Below, one piece after another: positions 1-4,223 of a DNA stretch of 6,023 bases; positions within the stretch are counted from its first letter, which is position 1, and the number at the start of each line of letters is the position of its first letter. The stretch covers positions 1-6,023 of the forward strand of contig JAITWD010000249.1 of NCBI GenBank assembly GCA_031285465.1, written 5' to 3'. Source of the DNA: Lachnospiraceae bacterium (GTDB taxonomy: Bacteria > Bacillota > Clostridia > Lachnospirales > Lachnospiraceae). The translations under genes were made by a program, and so were the position numbers. The notes below the pieces were generated by a model. The model saw only the letters and a program-made list of their open reading frames with translations. It was not told the DNA's origin and ran no database searches.

Positions 1-659
1 CCCATCATTTCCCCGATCACCCGGTACTGAAGTGGGGTAAAACCGGTAAAACCATCAAACACCACCACACTATCCCGGACCCACCCCGATTGTGGCAGTA
101 CCATCCGCATCCGGTCGAGTGTTTCTTCGGTGGTCATAAACCGCTCGTTGATAGAGGTTAAGAATTCTTGATAAAGTCGTTGCAGGTCGGTTAGTTTTGC
201 CAACAATACGCCCCGACCGGCGGAAAAGGTCACCAGCTCCTGCAGCTGTACCGGACCGATGCCATATTGCATAAATTCGGAAATGGCAGATTTTACTTCG
301 GCAATATAACCCGGCTTGGCAAGTCCTTTACCGATCACCGGCAATTCCTTTTTGAGATTGGCCGCCAGTTTTCGCAAAACGAGACTTTTGCCGGTATCAT
401 CCAGCACCTTTAGGTGATCGCCGCCCACCTCGGCAAAGATCCGGTGGGCCATTCGACCGAAGCTGACCACGTCTATATTAAGCAGTCCGCGACGGGGGTG
501 GTGCTTGACCAGCTCCATCTGGGTATACATGGTGAATTGGTCGGGTACCACCAACAAAAAACTACGCTCCGGTTCACGCAGCGACCAATCGATGATATCC
601 TGATGTAACCGCCGGCTCTTGCCTGCACCGGCTGCACCAAAGCAAAACTGTAATCCCAA
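1..659 (-). CDS. addB: AddB, ATP-dependent helicase/nuclease subunit B (N-terminal part)
   Basis: AddB is one subunit of the AddAB helicase-nuclease, which resects double-strand breaks for homologous recombination. The visible 219 codons are the N-terminal portion only; the frame is open to the left edge, and the full protein is usually over 1,000 residues. Residues 8-15 read GAAGAGKS, a Walker A P-loop at the position typical of AddB. The following stretches VVPDQFTMYTQ (about 38-48), LLNIDVVSFGRMA (about 59-71) and LDDTGKSLVLRKL (about 84-96) are strongly AddB-like, and VVVFDGFTGFTP (about 203-214) matches the family's Walker B-like segment. No ATG is available. The start is TTG at 659-657, nine bases after AGGAG. 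The gene lies 33 bases downstream of the nagD-like gene on the same strand with no terminator between them, so the two are probably co-transcribed. addA would be expected beyond the left edge. Family identification comes from recalled sequence patterns and is considered firm. Confidence 0.93.
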   Translation of the reverse strand, partial: MGLQFCFGAAGAGKSRRLHQDIIDWSLREPERSFLLVVPDQFTMYTQMELVKHHPRRGLLNIDVVSFGRMAHRIFAEVGGDHLKVLDDTGKSLVLRKLAANLKKELPVIGKGLAKPGYIAEVKSAISEFMQYGIGPVQLQELVTFSAGRGVLLAKLTDLQRLYQEFLTSINERFMTTEETLDRMRMVLPQSGWVRDSVVVFDGFTGFTPLQYRVIGEMM

Positions 660-667
660 TGTTTATT

Positions 668-673
668 TCTCCT
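668..673 (-). promoter_or_regulatory. Shine-Dalgarno site of addB
   Basis: The minus strand reads AGGAGA here. The AGGAG core (673-669) sits nine bases before a TTG codon. The P-loop lies only seven residues into the protein from that codon, and no ATG or GTG occurs upstream in frame. This site therefore fixes the TTG start. Confidence 0.75.
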
Positions 674-692
674 GTCGTTGGTTTGGAAAATT

Positions 693-1478
693 TCACAACT
701 CCCCGATCATCTCTTTGACCGAATCAAAGATAAAGTGGGGCTTTATTTCCGAGCGTTCCACATCGTCCCATCCTGCCTCTCCGCTTAGGACAAGGATTCC
801 TGTCATTCCACTGTTAACGCCAGCAGCGACATCGGTATAGAGGCGGTCACCGACCATTGCGGTCCGACTGCGTACTGCTTTCGTGCGTTCAAGAAGGTAA
901 TCCATGATCGCACGATTGGGCTTGCCGATAATATGGTCGGGATAACGGTCGGCCGAAGCATGGATAAAGGCATGGATCGCACCGGCATCAGGGATAAATC
1001 CGGTTTCGGTCGGGCAATTGAAGTCGGGGTGGGTCGACAGATAGGGCAGTCCTGACCGTACCAGATCACATACCTTACATAATTTGCCGTAGTCAAGGCT
1101 GGTATCAAAACCCACCACCACCACTTCCGGGTCTTTATCGGTCAGTTGTATCCCCGCCTCGGTAAATTCGGTCTGCAAAAGCTCGTTGCCTAGCAGGAAA
1201 ACCTTCTGGTCGCGGTAATGTCGCTCTAAATAATCAATCGTTGCCTGTCCGGAGGTTATGATCCGGTCGCGGGCGATGGATAGGCCCATTCGCGCCAGTT
1301 TCGCAACGTATACGGCGGCATTGCGGGAAGAATTATTGGTCAGGAAGACATATTGCCGCCCCGCCGCTTCCACTGCCTGCAAAAAATCCAATGCTCCGTC
1401 GATCCACCGCTCTCCCAGGTAAATCGTTCCGTCCATATCAAGGATAAAGCAATCAATATCACTTAATTTTCCACCCAA
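693..1478 (-). CDS. HAD-IIA family phosphatase, NagD-like
   Basis: A 261-residue cytosolic phosphatase of the haloacid dehalogenase superfamily, subclass IIA (NagD / p-nitrophenyl phosphatase type), of normal family length. Motif I is DMDGT (nucleophile D14, acid/base D16), followed by IYLGERWIDGA as in NagD relatives. Motif II is FLTNNSS (T47). The cap region lies between about 75 and 180. Motif III is GKPNRAIMD (K186). Motif IV is GDRLYTD (D211 and D216, Mg2+ ligands). NagD-type enzymes dephosphorylate small phosphometabolites, and the sequence does not reveal the true substrate. The start is TTG at 1478-1476, supported by GGAG nine bases upstream. Nearby ATGs at 1485 and 1492 run into stops within a few codons. 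It probably heads an operon with addB. No convincing promoter is visible between it and the uraA terminator. The symbol is left blank because several paralogues share this architecture. Confidence 0.93.
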   Translation of the reverse strand: MGGKLSDIDCFILDMDGTIYLGERWIDGALDFLQAVEAAGRQYVFLTNNSSRNAAVYVAKLARMGLSIARDRIITSGQATIDYLERHYRDQKVFLLGNELLQTEFTEAGIQLTDKDPEVVVVGFDTSLDYGKLCKVCDLVRSGLPYLSTHPDFNCPTETGFIPDAGAIHAFIHASADRYPDHIIGKPNRAIMDYLLERTKAVRSRTAMVGDRLYTDVAAGVNSGMTGILVLSGEAGWDDVERSEIKPHFIFDSVKEMIGEL

Positions 1479-1487
1479 TTCTCATTT

Positions 1488-1491
1488 CTCC
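1488..1491 (-). promoter_or_regulatory. Shine-Dalgarno site of the nagD-like gene
   Basis: The minus strand reads GGAG followed by nine bases and TTG. It decides the TTG start at 1478, because the alternative ATGs nearby open frames that stop within nine codons. Spacing is the same as for addB. Confidence 0.65.
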
Positions 1492-1495
1492 ATAT

Positions 1496-1508
1496 TTCCG
1501 TTTATTTT
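1496..1508 (-). repeat. 13-bp flank shared with repeat copy 3
   Basis: On the minus strand this reads AAAATAAACGGAA, identical to 5422-5434 on the plus strand. In both places it lies just downstream of a copy of the palindromic repeat in the same relative orientation, and just upstream of a gene start. It may belong to the repeat unit. Confidence 0.45.
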
Positions 1509-1515
1509 TACAGCG

Positions 1516-1552
1516 TCTAAGGAAATACTGATTTAATCAGTGTTTCCTTAGA
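1516..1552 (-). repeat. Palindromic repeat, copy 1 (MITE-like)
   Basis: A 37-bp near-perfect inverted repeat with 18-bp arms around a central base and a single mismatched pair, which would be G-U in RNA. The minus strand contains the core GGAAACACTGATTAAATCAG at 1547-1528, identical to the cores of copies 2 and 3. It lies in the leader of the nagD-like gene, downstream of the uraA terminator. There is no T-run, so it is not a classical terminator. It could be a short non-autonomous element or a structured RNA segment. Confidence 0.85.
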
Positions 1553-1579
1553 ATATCATAGGAGCATTTTCTATGATAT
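1553..1579. repeat. 9-bp inverted repeat between uraA and nagD-like gene
   Basis: The arms ATATCATAG (1553-1561) and CTATGATAT (1571-1579) are perfect inverted repeats separated by nine bases. It directly abuts repeat copy 1 and has no T-run. It could be an operator for the nagD-addB unit or a further hairpin. The right arm reads TATGAT on both strands' context, but no -35 sequence accompanies it. Confidence 0.5.
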
Positions 1580-1580
1580 A

Positions 1581-1606
1581 AGAAAAGGCGGCAATAAAAT
1601 GCCGCC
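1581..1606 (-). terminator. Rho-independent terminator of uraA
   Basis: On the minus strand a perfect 7-bp GC-rich stem, GGCGGCA/TGCCGCC, encloses a six-base loop and is followed by TTTTCT. It begins seven bases after the uraA stop codon. This separates uraA from the nagD-like/addB unit downstream. Confidence 0.9.
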
Positions 1607-1612
1607 CGTTGG

Positions 1613-2968
1613 TTAAATCTGAAAGTTGACCTTGGTGTCATCGGGCTTCTCTTCGTCAAATTTATAGTCTTTACCGGGTAAAAATGCATTGAGCAGTATA
1701 CCGATCAGTGCACCGATCGCCAGTCCGGAAAGACTGATGGTCAATGAACCGATTACAAATGTGATCGCGCCGGCAGCGCTGTATTTAATGCCGATGGAAA
1801 GGACTAAAATTAACGCGGCAATGATCACGTTACGGCTTTTGGTAAAATCAACTTTATTTTCTACGATGTTACGTACTCCCACCGCTGCGATCATCCCGTA
1901 TAGGACCAGTGAAACGCCCCCCATCGTCGCAGTTGGCATGCAAGTGATCACACTACCCAGCTTAGGCGAAAAGGAAAACAGGCAGGCGAGCAGTGCCGCT
2001 ATTCTGACAACTCGTGGATCAAATACCTTGGTCAGATTTAAGACGCCGGTATTTTCGCCGTAGGTGGTGTTAGCCGGTGCGCCGAACAGGGCGGCGATCA
2101 TGGTCGCCAGACCGTCACCGGCGAGGGTGCGGTGCAGACCCGGGTCACGGATGAAATTTTTACCAACCGTAGATGAGATGGCAGAAATGTCACCAATATG
2201 TTCAACAACGGTTGCCAGTGCAATCGGCATGATGGTGATCACCGCATTGATCAGCAGGGTCTTATCGGCATTGCCAAACAGTGAGAATACCGTTTGATCC
2301 AAATGGATCGGCAGGCCAAACCATGCGGCCTCCCTAACCGGCTGCCAGTCGACGTTACCGGTTGCTGCCGCGAAAAGATAGGAACCGATAACCCCTAAAA
2401 TGATCGGTATGATCTTAATCATCCCTTTGCCCCATATATTACAGACCACAATAATGGCAATCGCCACCAGTGCCAGACCCCAGTTATCGGCGCAACTGTC
2501 GATGGCCGTCTGGGACAGGTTTAGGCCAATTGCAATGATGATCGGTCCGGTAACGATCGGCGGGAAAAAACGCATCACCCGGGCGCCACCAAATATTTTG
2601 ACCAAGACTGCCATGATAAAATAGATCAATGCCGCACAAGCCACCCCAAAGCAAGCATAGGGTAGTAACCGGGGATCGCCCTTTGGTGCGATCGCGGCAT
2701 ATCCGGCAAGAAAAGCAAATGACGAGCCCAAAAATGCCGGAACCTTTCCTTTAGCTAAAAAATGGAACAACAGCGTTCCTAATCCGGCAAATAACAAGGT
2801 CGTTGATACATTAAGACCGGTTAATGCAGGCACCAGAACGGTTGCTCCAAACATTGCAAACATATGTTGTACTCCTAAAACAAGCATCTTGGGCCGCCCC
2901 AACTGCCGGGCATCTACGATACCCTCCGATCCGGTCTCCCCCTTGACCGTCTGTCCGTGTTTACTCAT
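1613..2968 (-). CDS. uraA: Uracil/xanthine permease, NCS2 family
   Basis: A 451-residue inner-membrane nucleobase:cation symporter of the NCS2 (UraA/PyrP) family, normal in length and rich in hydrophobic segments from about residue 28 to 430. Family marks are PALTGL (47-52), GSSFAF (81-86), VVEHIGD (254-260) and TTYGENTGVLNLTKV (301-315). E256 and E305 correspond to the substrate-contacting glutamates E241 and E290 of E. coli UraA. The start is ATG 2968, preceded at eight bases by AGGAGG. Extending the frame to TTG at 3043 would give 476 residues but would place the start on the gene's own -35 box. It has its own promoter upstream and a terminator seven bases after the stop, so it is a single-gene unit. 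The likely role is pyrimidine salvage. The leader of about 40 bases is too short for a PyrR-type attenuator. Choosing uracil over xanthine as substrate is inference. Confidence 0.93.
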   Translation of the reverse strand: MSKHGQTVKGETGSEGIVDARQLGRPKMLVLGVQHMFAMFGATVLVPALTGLNVSTTLLFAGLGTLLFHFLAKGKVPAFLGSSFAFLAGYAAIAPKGDPRLLPYACFGVACAALIYFIMAVLVKIFGGARVMRFFPPIVTGPIIIAIGLNLSQTAIDSCADNWGLALVAIAIIVVCNIWGKGMIKIIPIILGVIGSYLFAAATGNVDWQPVREAAWFGLPIHLDQTVFSLFGNADKTLLINAVITIMPIALATVVEHIGDISAISSTVGKNFIRDPGLHRTLAGDGLATMIAALFGAPANTTYGENTGVLNLTKVFDPRVVRIAALLACLFSFSPKLGSVITCMPTATMGGVSLVLYGMIAAVGVRNIVENKVDFTKSRNVIIAALILVLSIGIKYSAAGAITFVIGSLTISLSGLAIGALIGILLNAFLPGKDYKFDEEKPDDTKVNFQI

Positions 2969-2976
2969 TACTATCT

Positions 2977-2982
2977 CCTCCT
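2977..2982 (-). promoter_or_regulatory. Shine-Dalgarno site of uraA
   Basis: The minus strand reads AGGAGG, a perfect match to the 16S rRNA complement, eight bases before ATG 2968. It decides the start against the in-frame ATG at 2992 and the TTG at 3043, neither of which has a comparable site. Confidence 0.85.
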
Positions 2983-3014
2983 GTAGGTTCATTTTCCCCG
3001 AACCTCTATCACTT

Positions 3015-3043
3015 ATAGTAGCTGATAGGTGATTGTACGTCAA
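3015..3043 (-). promoter_or_regulatory. Sigma-A promoter of uraA
   Basis: On the minus strand TTGACG (3043-3038) is followed after exactly 17 bases by TACTAT (3020-3015). Five of six and four to five of six positions match the housekeeping consensus. The predicted transcript begins near 3008, about 40 bases before the ATG. It lies in the 79-base gap after spoVAE and so uncouples uraA from the sporulation genes. Confidence 0.85.
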
Positions 3044-3047
3044 GATT

Positions 3048-3404
3048 TCATTTCTTCATCTTCGGTTTAAATACCAGACTGGCAAGGTAACCAAAGATCA
3101 GCGCCGCTGAACACCCCACCGCTCCTGCACTGAAGCCGCCGGAAAATAACCCCAGCAGACCTTCTTCGTCCACCGCCTTTTTTACCCCCTTCATTAATAT
3201 ATGGCCAAACCCCAGTAACGGTACCGATGCACCGGCACCGGCAAAATCCACAAACGGCTGATACCAGTTAAAAAAGCTGATGACCGCACCGGCACAAACT
3301 AACAGTACCATTATTCGCCCTGGCATAAGCTTGGTCTTATCCATTAAAATCTGTACGACTACGCAGATCAAGCCTCCAACCCAGAAAGCATTTATATAAT
3401 CCAC
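3048..3404 (-). CDS. spoVAE: Stage V sporulation protein AE (SpoVAE/SpoVAEb)
   Basis: A 118-residue small integral membrane protein of the SpoVA group, which forms the channel moving Ca2+-dipicolinate into the forespore and out during germination. It has the expected family length. The sequence FWVGGLICVVVQILMDKTKLMPGRIMV (about 7-33) and FVDFAGAGASVPLLGFGH (about 51-68) match SpoVAEb closely. Hydrophobic segments lie at about 4-22, 30-46, 53-70 and 85-112, and the tail is basic (FKPKMKK). The start is GTG 3404, one base after the stop of the preceding small gene, with AGGGGG inside the end of that gene. Translation is therefore probably coupled. Usually spoVAC and spoVAD precede it, and neither is here. 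It may be a second spoVA-type copy, or the operon may be split in this genome. Confidence 0.93.
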   Translation of the reverse strand: MDYINAFWVGGLICVVVQILMDKTKLMPGRIMVLLVCAGAVISFFNWYQPFVDFAGAGASVPLLGFGHILMKGVKKAVDEEGLLGLFSGGFSAGAVGCSAALIFGYLASLVFKPKMKK

Positions 3405-3405
3405 T

Positions 3406-3591
3406 TCACCACATCCCCCTTCCCAGCCGATTGACCAGTGCCTCCATTTCGGCCTTGGTACCTGCCTGTCTGGCCGCCTCGATCAATCGCTTCCTTTCGG
3501 TGTCACCCATCTCTCCATATGCCGCTGAAGCCTTCATATTAGTCGCCAGACCGAAGCTCAGTCCAAGCGGTATCTCTTCATATTCAATCAT
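3406..3591 (-). CDS. Small protein of unknown function, first gene of the spoVAE unit
   Basis: A 61-residue soluble protein with no signal peptide or membrane segment. It starts at ATG 3591 behind AAGGAAGGG at about nine bases. The N-terminus MIEYEEIPLGLSFGLATN is followed by a predicted helical part with the pattern N-x-x-A-x-x-Y...ERKRLIEAARQAGTKAEMEALVNRL. This layout resembles the short helical segment at the C-terminus of YdeI/OmpD-associated (bacteriocin-protection-like) proteins, though that is a weak recollection. The stop is one base before the GTG of spoVAE, so both are almost surely co-transcribed and a sporulation-linked role is inferred from context only. The good ribosome binding site, tight coupling and family-like composition argue that it is real. 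Confidence 0.8.
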   Translation of the reverse strand: MIEYEEIPLGLSFGLATNMKASAAYGEMGDTERKRLIEAARQAGTKAEMEALVNRLGRGMW

Positions 3592-3616
3592 AATATTAAC
3601 CCTTCCTTACCAGTAC

Positions 3617-3645
3617 CTGTATACTAATTTTTGCGTTAATTATGC
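3617..3645 (-). promoter_or_regulatory. Candidate forespore-type promoter, proximal
   Basis: On the minus strand GCATA (3645-3641) is followed after 17 bases by TATACAG (3623-3617). The -35 resembles sigma-F/sigma-G sites (G-x-A-T-A type). The -10 is a weaker match to CATACTA. It would give a leader of about 20 bases containing the Shine-Dalgarno site of the small gene. Confidence 0.35.
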
Positions 3646-3676
3646 GCTAATTATTGGGAACCATAACTTCCGTTCA

Positions 3677-3705
3677 TAGTATATCCAGTTTGTTTCCAGA
3701 TATGC
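3677..3705 (-). promoter_or_regulatory. Candidate forespore-type promoter, distal
   Basis: On the minus strand GCATA (3705-3701) is followed after 17 bases by TATACTA (3683-3677). TATACTA differs from the sigma-G -10 consensus CATACTA at one base, and the -35 fits the G-x-A-T-A pattern. A housekeeping promoter is less likely because nothing like TTGACA stands at -35. It would drive the small gene and spoVAE, known forespore-type targets, with a leader of about 80 bases. Confidence 0.5.
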
Positions 3706-3716
3706 GACCGACTGAA

Positions 3717-3753
3717 TGTAGGGAAACACTGATTAAATCAGCGTTTCCCTACA
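3717..3753 (+). repeat. Palindromic repeat, copy 2 (MITE-like)
   Basis: A 37-bp near-perfect palindrome with 18-bp arms TGTAGGG.../...CCCTACA and one mismatch. The core at 3722-3741 is identical to the other copies. Relative to copy 1, two outer stem pairs are changed on both sides at once (C-G to G-C and A-T to G-C), keeping the pairing. It lies 12 bases upstream of the distal sporulation promoter candidate. Confidence 0.85.
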
Positions 3754-3780
3754 TAAATTTTCATACATGCAATCGTTCCC

Positions 3781-3846
3781 GATGAAGTAATAGGTGTCCA
3801 ACGAAAATAATAGGTTAGCACCGAGACGAAAATAATAGGTTAACAC
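3781..3846 (-). mobile_element. Possible IS21-family end remnant (tandem repeats)
   Basis: A 21-base unit ACGAAAATAATAGGTTARCAC occurs at 3801-3821 and 3826-3846 with 20 of 21 positions identical. A third degenerate copy centred on TAATAGGT lies at 3788-3795. Read on the minus strand from 3845 the block begins TGTTAACCTATTATTTTCGT. IS21-family elements are known to begin with TG and carry several repeats of about 20 bp inside each end, which this resembles. No istA/istB remnant follows leftwards, so at most an isolated end survives. A regulatory repeat array is the alternative. Confidence 0.45.
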
Positions 3847-3854
3847 GAAAACAT

Positions 3855-3883
3855 TTGACATAACCGCAAAAATGTGCTAAAAA
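3855..3883 (+). promoter_or_regulatory. Sigma-A promoter of tRNA-Leu
   Basis: A perfect -35 TTGACA (3855-3860) is followed after 17 bases by TAAAAA (3878-3883). Transcription would start near 3890, about 11 bases before the mature tRNA 5' end. The -35 lies nine bases from the edge of the tandem repeats. Confidence 0.75.
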
Positions 3884-3901
3884 TAAATGGTTAGGCATTA
3901 T

Positions 3902-3981
3902 GCGGATATGGCGGAATTGGCAGACGCGCCAGATTTAGGTTCTGGTGGGCGACCGTGCAGGTTCAAGTCCTGTTATCCGCA
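3902..3981 (+). tRNA. tRNA-Leu (anticodon UAG)
   Basis: The 80-base cloverleaf folds fully. The acceptor is GCGGATA/TATCCGC, and the D stem GCG/CGC has the GG-containing loop. The anticodon stem CCAGA/TCTGG encloses TTTAGGT with anticodon TAG at 3936-3938. An 11-base extended variable arm (3946-3956) is followed by the T stem GCAGG/CCTGT with loop TTCAAGT. The discriminator is A3981, as leucine tRNAs require. CCA is not encoded (TTT follows) and must be added after transcription. It reads CUN codons, chiefly CUA/CUG. The variable arm is at the short end for a leucine tRNA. Confidence 0.97.
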
Positions 3982-3996
3982 TTTGGTCCACATTTT

Positions 3997-4028
3997 AAAG
4001 GGTTACCGCGTTAGCGGAAACCCTTTTT
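3997..4028 (+). terminator. Rho-independent terminator of tRNA-Leu
   Basis: The stem AAAGGGTT/AACCCTTT continues past one A-A mismatch into CCGC/GCGG with loop GTTA. It ends in TTTTT at 4024-4028. It begins 15 bases after the tRNA and insulates the kinase gene from tRNA transcription. Confidence 0.9.
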
Positions 4029-4163
4029 GATTGGTAAAATCTTCGTTACCAGCATTTACCCAACACTTTTCTATGGCTCGTGGTTTTATTTAATTTTGAA
4101 GGTTGTTTCCCACGTCGATCTTCGAGCCAAATTCGTCTATCTGAGCGCTACAGCCAATTGGAA

Positions 4164-4192
4164 TTGAATGAGATGCCCATGCATGATATACT
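4164..4192 (+). promoter_or_regulatory. Sigma-A promoter of the HipA-like gene
   Basis: TTGAAT (4164-4169) is followed after exactly 17 bases by TATACT (4187-4192). The transcript would begin near 4199, leaving a leader of about 25 bases that contains AAAGGGGG and ends at TTG 4224. The rest of the 4029-4223 gap shows no gene with a usable start. Confidence 0.65.
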
Positions 4193-4207
4193 GAATACAA
4201 TGATTGG

Positions 4208-4215
4208 AAAGGGGG
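4208..4215 (+). promoter_or_regulatory. Shine-Dalgarno site of the HipA-like gene
   Basis: AAAGGGGG stands eight bases before TTG 4224. It is the only purine-rich site at proper spacing before any candidate start in this frame. None precedes GTG 4080, ATG 4173 or ATG 4200. Confidence 0.65.
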
Positions 4216-4223
4216 CGGCAACT

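Noticed and set aside
619..840. Open plus-strand frame opposite nagD-like/addB junction
   Set aside because: It has no family resemblance and lies antisense across the end of a clear HAD phosphatase gene; it is a shadow frame.
1516..1552. Repeat copy 1 as a Rho-independent terminator
   Set aside because: The stem is long but AT-rich in the middle and no T-run follows on either strand; a proper terminator already lies at 1581-1606.
1689..2624. Several plus-strand frames opposite uraA
   Set aside because: They are antisense to a well-supported permease and low in complexity, as expected when membrane-protein codons are read backwards; none has a good ribosome site.
2969..3010. Riboswitch or PyrR attenuator in the uraA leader
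   Set aside because: The predicted leader is only about 40 bases, with no terminator/antiterminator hairpins.
3781..3846. Possible small CRISPR array
   Set aside because: Only two good copies, separated by a 4-base gap rather than a spacer, and no cas genes; IS end repeats fit better.
3902..3981. tRNA-Leu as an attachment site for an integrated element
   Set aside because: No second copy of the tRNA 3' end and no integrase are visible in the window.
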